This document shows positions 26,751 through 35,362 of a stretch of 64,000 bases of DNA, piece after piece (within the stretch, counting starts at the first letter, position 1; every line of letters begins with the position of its first letter). The position numbers and the translations under genes are program-made. The notes under the pieces were generated by a model. The model did not search any database and had not been told where the DNA came from. It saw only the letters and a list, made by a program, of their open reading frames with translations. The DNA is from Niveispirillum sp. SYP-B3756 (GTDB lineage Bacteria; Pseudomonadota; Alphaproteobacteria; Azospirillales; Azospirillaceae): NCBI RefSeq assembly GCF_009495745.1, contig NZ_WIDQ01000005.1, positions 1 through 64,000 of the forward strand, given 5' to 3'.

Positions 26751-27749
26751 TCATGATTTGCGCTCTGGCGTCGCGGCATAAGCCTTCTCCGCTGCGCCAT
26801 GCAGCGGGGCCGTGCGACCGGCATTAGCTAGACTGCCACGATCCAGCAGGCTGAAGGCCGGGTGCTGGCTTTCCACCCCGCCATCGGCCTTTTTCAGAAT
26901 ATCAACCAGGGCCGTCACGGCCGCCGCATCCGCATCCGCCCGCACCACCAGGGTTGCCGCCACGCCGATGGTGGCCACATCTTCAACCTGTTCAGGATAA
27001 AGCGAGGCAGGGATCGTCGCGGTCACCAGTTCCGGGTGATCGGCCAGCAGCTTTTCCTGGCCCGGGGCGAAGACCGGCAGCAGAACCGCACCGCATTCCG
27101 CCACGGCGCGACGGACGGTGCTGTTGGGGTGCCCGACGGCGAAAAAAGCCGCATCCAATTGGCCATCGCACAGGGCGGCGGCGGCATCATCGGGAGGCAT
27201 GTCGCCTTCCCCATTGGCTGGCCCGCCCCCCGCAGCCCCCAGAACCAGGGCCACCAGATTGCGCAACGCCGACCCCGTCGGCCCATAATTGACGCGCTTG
27301 CCCTTCAGGTCCGCCAAACCCTTGATCTGCGCCGCTGGCTTCGCAACCAGGGTCAGGGTTTCCGGATAAAGCGTGGCGACGGCCCGCAATTCCTGGAATG
27401 GGCCCGCGGGGGCGAAACGGCCCTCCCCCTTGAACGCCATCCGCTGCCAGTCAGATTGCACCAGGGCCGCATCGGCCTCCCCGGAACGCAGGGCATTCAG
27501 ATTATAGACCGGGCCGTCCGTTGCCTCGACCAGACAATGGCGCCCATGCTGGCCCTTGGTCTGGTTCATCACCCGGCAGAGCGCGCCGGCCACCGGATAA
27601 TAAAGCCCGGTGACAGCGCCGGTTTCTACAATGAACGGTTTTGCCGGTAAAGGGTTCGGCTTGTCCTGGGCGGCAGCTCCTGAGGCACCGGCCAGAAGAA
27701 GCGAGAGAACAGCAAAGCTAGCGAATGATAACCTGCGGGAAGACGCCAC
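26751..27749 (-). CDS. TAXI-family solute-binding protein
   Basis: 332 residues with a cleavable signal peptide (RRLSFASFAVLSLLLAGASG then AAAQD). The mature protein has the TAXI features ETGAVTGLYYPVAGALCRVM, a SGEADAALVQSD segment, and LKGKRVNYGPTGS. TAXI proteins normally deliver substrates to TRAP transporters, but no TRAP membrane genes are present. The start is a GTG at 27749; a longer frame to 27848 would overlap the preceding lipoprotein gene. It sits 26 bp after the last gene of the Mla-like operon, so it is probably co-transcribed with it. Confidence 0.85.
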   Translation of the reverse strand: MASSRRLSFASFAVLSLLLAGASGAAAQDKPNPLPAKPFIVETGAVTGLYYPVAGALCRVMNQTKGQHGRHCLVEATDGPVYNLNALRSGEADAALVQSDWQRMAFKGEGRFAPAGPFQELRAVATLYPETLTLVAKPAAQIKGLADLKGKRVNYGPTGSALRNLVALVLGAAGGGPANGEGDMPPDDAAAALCDGQLDAAFFAVGHPNSTVRRAVAECGAVLLPVFAPGQEKLLADHPELVTATIPASLYPEQVEDVATIGVAATLVVRADADAAAVTALVDILKKADGGVESQHPAFSLLDRGSLANAGRTAPLHGAAEKAYAATPERKS

Positions 27750-27775
27750 TCTTTCTTTTTCCTGACGAAAACGGG

Positions 27776-28483
27776 TCACCTCCGCATGTCGGCCGAGCCG
27801 GGCAGCGGGTCTATCTCCACATTGGTATTTCCCTGCTGCAATGTCCACTCCACAATACGGCGTAGAACGGCCCCTGTCGCCTCGTCGAAGGCAGTGATCA
27901 CATGGTTCAGCGCCGGGCTGCCGGCGCGGACCTGGGCTTCGAACGTTTCACCGGCGACAATGTTCCGCCGGGGCATCCGCACAAGCTTGGCATTGACACG
28001 CACGCGGGCTTCCGGTGCGGTTGTGGTCGGATCACCGCCGGCATAGATGGCTTGGAAGTCCCGCAGATCGGTCTTCAACACGAAATCGGCGCGCAGGCCC
28101 GAACGCTCCACCCCTACCGCGACGATGCGGCGGCTATTCTCAAAGCTCTCCACCAGCAGGGTCTGGAGCATGTCCGGCCCGGTGTCGGCCCAATTGGCCT
28201 CGGCGAAATAGGTGATGCGGTTGGCCGTCTCCCCCAGCGCGATGCGCGGCGTATCGATGGCGCTGTTGGCCAGCGGTGTCTCCACCAGCAACTGCCAGGG
28301 CACGCGCGGCAGGCCGGCGACAAAATCGCGCGCCGGCGTCAGCAGATAGAGCCGGGGCGGGCGCCCGCCATTCAGCAGGCGAACCGGCGAGCAACTGGCC
28401 AGCGGGGCCAACAGCGCCAGCCCCAGCAAGGCACGCCGGTGCGGGCGGGAAACAGGCTGGGTTGCGGCTTTCTGGCGGGTCAT
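27776..28483 (-). CDS. ABC-type transport auxiliary lipoprotein (PqiC-like)
   Basis: 235 residues. A signal peptide ends in a lipobox, LLAPLASC, so it should be lipidated and kept in the outer membrane or periplasm. The RLYLLTPARDF start of the mature domain and ANRITYFAEANWADTGPDML are typical of the auxiliary lipoprotein family that accompanies MCE/Mla-type lipid transporters. Its ATG overlaps the MlaD stop by 4 bp. Confidence 0.85.
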   Translation of the reverse strand: MTRQKAATQPVSRPHRRALLGLALLAPLASCSPVRLLNGGRPPRLYLLTPARDFVAGLPRVPWQLLVETPLANSAIDTPRIALGETANRITYFAEANWADTGPDMLQTLLVESFENSRRIVAVGVERSGLRADFVLKTDLRDFQAIYAGGDPTTTAPEARVRVNAKLVRMPRRNIVAGETFEAQVRAGSPALNHVITAFDEATGAVLRRIVEWTLQQGNTNVEIDPLPGSADMRR

Positions 28484-29418
28484 TCCGTCTTCACTCCCGA
28501 ATTGCCGCCAAACAGCAGATCGGCGGGGTCGCGTTCCAACCGGCGGGTAACGCGGCTGAGATTGGCGGTCAGGTCCTGCAAATGGATCAGCAGCTGGCTG
28601 AGATCATAAAGGCCGGTGGAGGTGAAATCGCGGATCGGTTCCCGATTTTCCTCGATCATGCCGGCAAGAGATGCCGACAGACGATTGATTTCCTTGGTTG
28701 TTTGCGCCAACTGCGCCGTGATGACGCCGGTATCCTTGCCCACTTTGCCCACCGTATTGTTGGCGGTCACCAGCAGGGTTTCAGCCTGTCGGCTCAACGT
28801 CTCCGCCTGACGGCGCAGATCGACGATCAGCAGATTGGCATTGCGGATGGATTCATTGGCATGGCCGGAGGCGGTGGCCAGATTGGCCAGCGTCGTGCCG
28901 ATGGCCTTCTGGTTATCCTCATTCAGCAGGGCCGACAGGCGGGCGGAAATGGTGATCAGATGTTCCAGCACCTCCGGCGCGCGGGACAGCACGGCGGCGA
29001 TGGAACTGGGGCGGGAGGGGATGACGGGAATGCCGGAGACCTTCTCCTTCAGCAGCGGCGCCTCCCGGCTGCCGCCGGCAATTTCCACATAGACCCCACC
29101 GGTCACACCCACCGGTTCCAGCGAGGCGATGGCATCGGTCTTGATGGGGGTGTCGGCCGGCACCTCCACCGTCACCCGAACTTCCTCCACATTCTCAGGA
29201 TTGATGCGGATATCCGTAACGGTGCCGACATTGACACCGCGATAGCGCACAGGCCCGCCCTGGACAAGCCCGGTCACGGTGCCGGACACCATGATGTAAT
29301 AGGGCTGGTAGTCCTTGCTGAACTGCACCTTGGCCAGCCAGATGACGAAAACCATCGCGGCGGCGGCCAAGGCCAGGACGAAGGCGCCGACGGCCGTATA
29401 ATTGGCGCGTGTTTCCAT
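28480..29418 (-). CDS. mlaD: MlaD/MCE-domain substrate-binding protein
   Basis: 312 residues. One N-terminal membrane anchor (about 10-30) leads to an MCE domain (about 38-120) with YRGVNVGTVTDIRINPE and EPVGVTGGVYVEI. A long helical region follows that would form the periplasmic stalk. MCE proteins carry phospholipids between inner and outer membranes. It lies 3 bp after the ATPase gene. Confidence 0.92.
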   Translation of the reverse strand: METRANYTAVGAFVLALAAAAMVFVIWLAKVQFSKDYQPYYIMVSGTVTGLVQGGPVRYRGVNVGTVTDIRINPENVEEVRVTVEVPADTPIKTDAIASLEPVGVTGGVYVEIAGGSREAPLLKEKVSGIPVIPSRPSSIAAVLSRAPEVLEHLITISARLSALLNEDNQKAIGTTLANLATASGHANESIRNANLLIVDLRRQAETLSRQAETLLVTANNTVGKVGKDTGVITAQLAQTTKEINRLSASLAGMIEENREPIRDFTSTGLYDLSQLLIHLQDLTANLSRVTRRLERDPADLLFGGNSGVKTE

Positions 29419-29421
29419 GCC

Positions 29422-30201
29422 CTATCCCCTTGCGGCACCGGCCGCGCGCCCGCGCGGCCCATGAAAATAATCGTGTATCCAGGGATGATCCTGTTTCAGC
29501 AGGTCATCAATCGTGCCCACCACCACCTTCTTGTCCACCAGTACAGCGATGCGGTCGCAGATGGCATAAAGACTGTCCAGATCGTGGGTGACCATCACCA
29601 CGGTCAGACCCAGGCTTTTCTGCAGATTGCCGATCAGCTCATCAAAGGCATTGGCGCCAATCGGGTCCAGCCCGGCGGTCGGTTCATCCAGGAACAGGAT
29701 TTCCGGGTCCATGGCCAGAGCGCGGGCCAGCCCGGCCCGCTTGCGCATCCCGCCGGAGAGTTGCGAGGGGTATTTATCCCCCGCCTCCGACCCCAGCCCC
29801 ACCATGGCGACCTTGACGCGGGCAATCTCCTCAATCAGGTCGCGGGGCAGGCTGGTATGTTCCTTCAGCGGCACCTGGATATTTTCCAGCACCGTTAGAG
29901 AGCTGAACAGGGCGCCATCCTGGAACAACATGCCCCAGCGCGCCTGCAGGGCGATGCGCTCCCGCTCAGAAAGCTGGCGCGTATCCCGGCCCAGAACCTC
30001 AATCCGGCCCTCCGTCGGCTCCATAAGCCCGACAATCTCCCGCAATAACACGGATTTGCCGGTGCCGGAGCCGCCGACAAGCCCCATCACCTCCCCCTTG
30101 GCGACGCTGAAATCCACGCCATCATGCACCACCTGCTGCCCGAACCGGGTGCGCAGGCCGCTGACGCGGATTACCGGATGATCTTCCCCGCCGGCAATCA
30201 T
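29422..30201 (-). CDS. mlaF: MlaF-like ABC transporter ATPase
   Basis: 259 residues with Walker A GGSGTGKS, the signature LSGGMRKRAGLARAL, Walker B ILFLDEPTAGLDP and a switch His in VTHDL. The GxxFQDGALFSSLTV Q-loop segment is typical of the MlaF group. I chose the ATG at 30201, 1 bp after the permease stop (TGAGATG), over an ATG at 30243 that would overlap the permease by 41 bp. Confidence 0.93.
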   Translation of the reverse strand: MIAGGEDHPVIRVSGLRTRFGQQVVHDGVDFSVAKGEVMGLVGGSGTGKSVLLREIVGLMEPTEGRIEVLGRDTRQLSERERIALQARWGMLFQDGALFSSLTVLENIQVPLKEHTSLPRDLIEEIARVKVAMVGLGSEAGDKYPSQLSGGMRKRAGLARALAMDPEILFLDEPTAGLDPIGANAFDELIGNLQKSLGLTVVMVTHDLDSLYAICDRIAVLVDKKVVVGTIDDLLKQDHPWIHDYFHGPRGRAAGAARG

Positions 30202-30202
30202 C

Positions 30203-31375
30203 TCAAATCCCGAGATAAGAGAAGAGGATGGAGAAGATGGCATCCAGCACGATCACCAGGAAAATGGAAACGACGACGGATTTGGTGGTCAACAGCCCGA
30301 CGCTTTCGGCACTGCCGGTCACCCGCAGCCCTTCGTAACAGCCGACCAGGGCGATCACCACCGCAAAGACCGGTGCCTTGACCAGCCCGACAAACAGGGT
30401 GGTCGCACTGACGGCGATCTGCAATTGCCGGGTGAACTGCACGAAGTTGATGTCGAGATAGGCATAGGCCATCACCGCACCGCCGGCCAACGCCACCACA
30501 TTGGCAAAGAAGGCGACCAGCGGCAGCGCCACGAGCAGGGCCAACATGCGGGGCAGCACCAGCAGTTCCATCGGGTCCAGGCCCAGGGTGCGCATGGCAT
30601 CCACCTCCTGGTTCACCTTCATGGTGCCGATTTGCGCCGTGAAGGCCGAGCCGGAGCGGCCGGCCACGATGATGGAGGTCATCAGAATGCCGATTTCGCG
30701 CAACACCCCAATGCCCAGCAGGTTCACCACATATATTTCGGCCCCGAAACGACGCAGCTGATCCGCCCCCTGATAGGCCAGTACAATGCCGATCAGGAAG
30801 GAGAGCAGACCGACAATGGGCAGCGCATTCAGCCCCACCTGTTCCAGATGGAAGGCAAACGGCTTCCAGCGGAACCGGCCGGGCGCGCGCAGCAGCCGCA
30901 GCAAGGTGACCGTCACCAGCCCGAGAAAATTCAGCATGGCCAGGGCGTCTTGCCCCACCGCGACTGTTACGCGGCCGATACGATCCACAAAGGGAAAGCG
31001 CGGCCCCGCCGGCAGCGGCATCGGGGTTGCTATGCCCTGGCTGGCGCGCTGCACCTCCCGCAGCAATTCGCACAGATCCGCGCGGGCACCCACCACGGCG
31101 ACCTGATGGCCCTGGTTGCGCAGCCGGCGCAGCAGCCGGTCGATGACCAGGGCACCTGCCGTGTCCAGCGCCGTCAGGCCGGACAGGTCCAGGCACACGG
31201 AAGCCTCCTGCCGGTCTGGCGCCTTGGCCCGCAGCTGTGTCTCCAGCACCTGGGCGGAGGCAATATCCCAGCGCCCGGCGGCCGTGAGGATGAATTGCCC
31301 CTCCGCCCAGGCCGATGTGATGGTTCCCCTTTGCACGTACCCTTCCCGTCGCCGCGTGCTGCCACGCGGCATCAT
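30203..31375 (-). CDS. mlaE: MlaE-like permease with N-terminal STAS domain
   Basis: 390 residues. The first ~125 form a STAS domain (VCLDLSGLTALDTAGALVID), the role played by separate MlaB in E. coli. The rest is an MlaE permease with about five helices and the motifs FLIGIVLAYQGA, AGRSGSAFTAQIGTMKVNQE and GCYEGLRVTGSAESVG. It heads the operon mlaE-mlaF-mlaD-lipoprotein-TAXI on the minus strand. The start may be the ATG at 31375 or the next codon. Confidence 0.92.
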   Translation of the reverse strand: MMPRGSTRRREGYVQRGTITSAWAEGQFILTAAGRWDIASAQVLETQLRAKAPDRQEASVCLDLSGLTALDTAGALVIDRLLRRLRNQGHQVAVVGARADLCELLREVQRASQGIATPMPLPAGPRFPFVDRIGRVTVAVGQDALAMLNFLGLVTVTLLRLLRAPGRFRWKPFAFHLEQVGLNALPIVGLLSFLIGIVLAYQGADQLRRFGAEIYVVNLLGIGVLREIGILMTSIIVAGRSGSAFTAQIGTMKVNQEVDAMRTLGLDPMELLVLPRMLALLVALPLVAFFANVVALAGGAVMAYAYLDINFVQFTRQLQIAVSATTLFVGLVKAPVFAVVIALVGCYEGLRVTGSAESVGLLTTKSVVVSIFLVIVLDAIFSILFSYLGI

Positions 31376-31470
31376 CTGATCCTCCGCGCACTTGACATCA
31401 CAAGGTCACAAGGGTCAACAGCCAGCACCCGCCCGAGCGGCCCCGGCAGGGTGAAAATGTCAAGAATGCA

Positions 31471-32253
31471 CTATTGCCGGCCCAACTCACTCTCGTGCCA
31501 GCGGCGCAGCAAGCGGTTCTGGATGAAGGAGAGGCCGGCGAAAATGGCAATACCCAGGGCAGAGAGCAGGAACAGGGCGGCGAACAGGCGGGGCATGTTC
31601 AGCCGGTTGCCGGATTCGATGATCCGCCAGGCCAGCCCGGACGCAGTGCCGGAGCCGGCGACGAATTCCGCCACCACCGCGCCGATCAGGGCCAGACCAC
31701 CAGAGATTTTCATCCCCCCCAGCAGATAGGGCAAGGCCGACGGTAATTGCAGCCGCCATAATGTCTGCCAGCGGTTGGCCCCATAAAGCCGGAACAAGTC
31801 CCGTAGGTTCGGGTCCACCGCCGACAGGCCAAGCGTGGTGTTGGACAGGATGGGAAAGAAGGCGACAATCCAGGCCAGGATCAACAAGGCCAGATTGACC
31901 CGCTCATACCCCACCCAGATCACCACCAGCGGGGCGATGGCGACGATGGGGGTGACCTGCAGGGCGACCACATAGGGATAAAGTGCCGCCGCGGCCAGCC
32001 GCGACTGGCTGAACAGCAGGGCCAGCGCTACCCCGGTGACCAGGGCCAGCAGAAAGGCCTGCAAGGTGATGCTGAGCGTCAGCCAGGAGGAGGTGAGCAG
32101 CAGCGGCCCATCCCGCCACAGCGCGGCCAGAACGGCACTGGGCGGCGGCAGCACGAAGGCAGGAATGGCAAAGGCCCCCACGGCCCATTCCCACCCGGCC
32201 AGCACCAGCAACCCAAACAGCGGCGGCAACAGCAGGCGTACCATGCCCTTCAT
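31471..32253 (-). CDS. ABC transporter permease, NitT/TauT type
   Basis: 260 residues with six membrane helices and the binding-protein-dependent EAA-like loop in YGANRWQTLWRLQLPSALPYLLGG. It belongs to the SsuC/TauC/ThiX group. The ATG at 32253 overlaps the ATPase stop in ATGA. The substrate is unknown. It is the last gene of a three-gene import operon. Confidence 0.9.
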   Translation of the reverse strand: MKGMVRLLLPPLFGLLVLAGWEWAVGAFAIPAFVLPPPSAVLAALWRDGPLLLTSSWLTLSITLQAFLLALVTGVALALLFSQSRLAAAALYPYVVALQVTPIVAIAPLVVIWVGYERVNLALLILAWIVAFFPILSNTTLGLSAVDPNLRDLFRLYGANRWQTLWRLQLPSALPYLLGGMKISGGLALIGAVVAEFVAGSGTASGLAWRIIESGNRLNMPRLFAALFLLSALGIAIFAGLSFIQNRLLRRWHESELGRQ

Positions 32254-33005
32254 GGCGCCGCCCCCATCGCCTGATGCAGCAAGGTCGATACGGTTCGGCA
32301 ATGATCATTATAGACAGCACCCGTGCGGGTGGCATAATCGCGCTGCGACGGGAGTTCCACCGGCAGTTCCGCCACAATCCGCCCCGGCCGGGGCCGCATC
32401 ACCGCAATGCGGGTAGAGAGATAGACGCTCTCAAAGACGCTGTGGGTAACGAAAATGGCGGTGAAGCCATCACGCCGCCAGAGTGACAGCAAATCATCAT
32501 TCAGTTTCAGCCGGGTGATTTCATCCAGGGCGGCGAATGGCTCATCCAGCAGCAACAGGGCCGGGCGCGTCACCAAGGCGCGGGCCAGGGAGACGCGCAT
32601 CTTCATTCCCCCTGACAGCTCTCGTGGATAAGATTTTGAAAAATCTAGCAATCCAACTTTTTCAAGTTCCGCCATCGCCCGATCCACCGCCTCCACCCTG
32701 GGCACGCCGGCAATCTCCAGCGGCAGGCGGACATTATCGATCACGCGCGCCCAGGGCATCAGGGTCGGTTCCTGAAAGACAAAGCCGATATCGCCCCGGG
32801 CAATCGGGCTCTGCCATTGCAGTTGGCCACCGCTGGGCGTCAGCAAGCCGGCGATCAGCCGCAACAGGGTGCTTTTTCCGCAACCGCTGGGCCCCAGCAG
32901 GGAGAGAAACTCCCCCCGGTTCAGCGTCAGATCAACCCCGTCCAGGGCCGGCGTACCCTTGCCATAGGCAAGGCTGAGCCCAGCAACGGTCAACAGGGGA
33001 GACAT
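32250..33005 (-). CDS. ABC transporter ATPase, NitT/TauT type
   Basis: 251 residues with Walker A GPSGCGKST, Q-loop FVFQEPTLMPW, signature LSGGMKMRVSLARAL, Walker B LLLLDEPFAALDE and switch VTHSVFE. The start is the ATG at 33005; a GTG at 33017 overlapping the receptor stop as GTGA is an equally good choice and would add four residues. It energises the neighbouring permease. Confidence 0.92.
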   Translation of the reverse strand: MSPLLTVAGLSLAYGKGTPALDGVDLTLNRGEFLSLLGPSGCGKSTLLRLIAGLLTPSGGQLQWQSPIARGDIGFVFQEPTLMPWARVIDNVRLPLEIAGVPRVEAVDRAMAELEKVGLLDFSKSYPRELSGGMKMRVSLARALVTRPALLLLDEPFAALDEITRLKLNDDLLSLWRRDGFTAIFVTHSVFESVYLSTRIAVMRPRPGRIVAELPVELPSQRDYATRTGAVYNDHCRTVSTLLHQAMGAAP

Positions 33006-33013
33006 GGGCACGC

Positions 33014-34021
33014 TCACGGCTTCAGTGCCAGGCCCTGGCCCTTGTCGACAAAGCGCAAATCCACCCCCTGCCGCCAATCCAGATTCTGAGGATAAATCCC
33101 CAAATCTTTCATTTCCTTTGTAAATTTCTGCCAGCGCTCCGCACTCATATAGCCGACACCCTGGGTGGCGGCATCACCGCCGGTGACCAGCCCGTACTCA
33201 ATAATCTTCTGGCGTGCATTGGCCAGCGTGGCATCGTCAATATCGGGATTCTGCTTTTTGATCAGGGCATAGGCCGCCGCAGGATCACGCGTCAGAAAAT
33301 GGTACCAGCCCTCAATGCTGGCCTCCACAAAGGCCTTCACCACCGCCTCGCGCCTGGTCAGCACATCCTTGCGCACCATGATCATCGCGGAATAGGAGGC
33401 AAAGCCATTATCTGCCAGCAGGAAGACCTGCGGCTTCACCCCCGCCTTTTCCGCCGTGAAGGGTTCCGACGTTACATATCCCTGTTGAATGGCTGATTTA
33501 TCAACAAGAAAGGGAGCGATGTTAAAGCTATACTTTCGAATTTGAATGTCGCTGTAGCCATAGCGGGAAGCCAGCCAGCGCCACATGGTGTTGACGGAGG
33601 GATCGCCGATATGGATCGGCTTGCCCTTCATGTCGGCCAGACTGGTCACATCACTGCGTGGATGCGACATCAGGATCGTCGGGTCTTTCTGGAACATGGC
33701 GGCGACCGTGACCACAGGGGCACCGACGTCAATCAGATTCAAGGTGAAGAAGCCACTGGAAGCCATTGCCCCGTCAATGGAACCTGCTGCCAGCAGTTTC
33801 TGCGGGTCCATCCCTGTGCCACCGGGGCGGATCTCCACTTCCAGCCCGCGCTTGGCATAAAGCCCCTCCGCCAGCGCCTGATAGAAGCCGCCCTGCTCGG
33901 CCTGGGCCACCCAATCCGTCATGAAAACGAACTTCTCTGCCGCCCCTGCCGGCAGGCCGACCAGCACAGCCAGGGCACATAGCGAAAGCAGGCGGGGGAT
34001 GGATTTGGCAGGCTGGCGCAT
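33014..34021 (-). CDS. ABC transporter substrate-binding protein, NMT1/THI5-like
   Basis: 335 residues. A signal peptide (IPRLLSLCALAVLVGLPAGA) precedes a periplasmic receptor opening FVFMTDWVAQAEQGGFYQAL. This layout is shared with receptors for pyrimidines, thiamine precursors, riboflavin, sulfonates and nitrate. No riboswitch is seen in the 84-bp divergent gap to the pterin gene pair. GAGGAA supports the ATG at 34021. It heads the receptor-ATPase-permease operon. Confidence 0.88.
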   Translation of the reverse strand: MRQPAKSIPRLLSLCALAVLVGLPAGAAEKFVFMTDWVAQAEQGGFYQALAEGLYAKRGLEVEIRPGGTGMDPQKLLAAGSIDGAMASSGFFTLNLIDVGAPVVTVAAMFQKDPTILMSHPRSDVTSLADMKGKPIHIGDPSVNTMWRWLASRYGYSDIQIRKYSFNIAPFLVDKSAIQQGYVTSEPFTAEKAGVKPQVFLLADNGFASYSAMIMVRKDVLTRREAVVKAFVEASIEGWYHFLTRDPAAAYALIKKQNPDIDDATLANARQKIIEYGLVTGGDAATQGVGYMSAERWQKFTKEMKDLGIYPQNLDWRQGVDLRFVDKGQGLALKP

Positions 34022-34105
34022 CTTCTCTTGTTCCTCTGGCGGTCGCGGCCTGATAGTAGCGCTGCAGCGCCAATTGTCGAGCGGCCCCGCCGCCTGTCGG
34101 TATCC

Positions 34106-34453
34106 ATGAATGATCAAAATCTTCGTATACTCATCAAGCAGGTGGCGGTCGACTTACCGCTGGGTGTGCCCCCGGCGGCAACACCCTGCCTGTTCAGCCT
34201 GACGCTGGAAACGGATATTACCGGCCCCTTTCTGGGCGATACGGATGACCTGCATATCACCATCGATTACAGCCGGATCGTGCGCCATATCCTGCAGGTG
34301 CTGCCCGGCCAGGGGCCCTTTGCCGATGCGGCCACTGTCGCTGAGGCCGTACTGGTCTATGTGACGGCCTTTGACGAGCGGATCACCGGCCAGCATCTGT
34401 GGATGCAGGCGGGCCACTTGGAACTGGAACGGAATTGGCGGCGCGGCACATGA
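34106..34453 (+). CDS. folB: Dihydroneopterin aldolase-like protein (FolB/FolX family)
   Basis: 115 residues, the usual size for FolB/FolX. DDLHITIDYSRIVRHILQVL matches the conserved tunnel-fold strand-helix with the DY pair. FolB splits dihydroneopterin in folate synthesis, and FolX epimerises its triphosphate for tetrahydromonapterin; the pairing with a FolM-like reductase favours the second route. The stop overlaps the next gene by 4 bp. No strong ribosome site is seen. Confidence 0.75.
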   Translation: MNDQNLRILIKQVAVDLPLGVPPAATPCLFSLTLETDITGPFLGDTDDLHITIDYSRIVRHILQVLPGQGPFADAATVAEAVLVYVTAFDERITGQHLWMQAGHLELERNWRRGT

Positions 34454-35211
34454 CGGAACAAACCCTGCTGATCACTGGTGGCGCCCGCCGGCTGGGTGCT
34501 GCCCTGGCGCTGGCCTGTGGCCGGGCCAGGTTCAACATTGTCATCCACCACCGTGATTCCGGCGGGGCGGATGCTGCCGACGCAATCCTGGAAGAGATCC
34601 GCCAAGCCGGGGCCAAGGCTGCCGCCGTCACCGCCGACCTGAGGGAGCCGGCAGCGATCGAGGGCATGGTGGCCCGCGCCGTCACCGCCATCGGCCAGCC
34701 CATCACCGGGTTGATCAACAGTGCTGCCCCCTTTGATTGGGACGATATCGAAACGATTACGGCGGAGCGGATGCTGGCGCATTATCTGCCCATCGCCGTC
34801 GCCCCCGCCCTGCTCTGCCGGCAGTTGCTGGCCCAACTGCCGGCGGGGGTGACGGGAACGGTGATCAATATTCTGGATCAGAAGCTTGCCGCCCCCCATG
34901 GCGACCATCTCAGTTACAGCATGGCCAAATATGCGTTGATGGGCTTGGGTGAGATGCTGGCGCGCGCCGCCGCCCCCCGGCTGCGCGTCAATGCCATCGC
35001 ACCCGGCTATACATTGCCGGCGCCCGGCCAGGATGTGGCCGATTTCCAGCGCCTGCATCATCGCACCCCCCTGGGCCGGGGACCGGAGGCGAGCGATATC
35101 ACTGACGCCGCCCTCTATCTGCTGCGCAGCCCGGCGGTGACGGGCCAGACGCTGTATGTCGATGCCGGGATGCGGTTCAGTCCCCTGGCGCGGGATATCA
35201 GCTTTTATTGA
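34450..35211 (+). CDS. folM: Pteridine-reductase-like SDR (FolM-like)
   Basis: 253 residues, short-chain dehydrogenase fold. The cofactor loop reads TGGARRLGAALAL; the Arg-rich TGxxRRxG form is typical of pteridine reductases (PTR1, FolM) and binds NADPH. NSAAPFDWDD and the active-site Tyr-Lys in SYSMAKYALMG follow. It probably reduces dihydromonapterin or dihydrofolate. Its ATG overlaps the aldolase stop in ATGA, so the two act as a module. Confidence 0.8.
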   Translation: MTEQTLLITGGARRLGAALALACGRARFNIVIHHRDSGGADAADAILEEIRQAGAKAAAVTADLREPAAIEGMVARAVTAIGQPITGLINSAAPFDWDDIETITAERMLAHYLPIAVAPALLCRQLLAQLPAGVTGTVINILDQKLAAPHGDHLSYSMAKYALMGLGEMLARAAAPRLRVNAIAPGYTLPAPGQDVADFQRLHHRTPLGRGPEASDITDAALYLLRSPAVTGQTLYVDAGMRFSPLARDISFY

Positions 35212-35362
35212 GTCGTTTTCCCCGCTTGCCGGCCCCCCGCCTCATCTGCCTATACTGTTATGGTTGCAACAACGCGGAGGGCTGCGGGCGCCGTACCATT
35301 CCCCGGATCCGGTCATCATCGCCATGACCGCCTTCGCTGGGCCGCCAACCCGCGGCGTAAGC

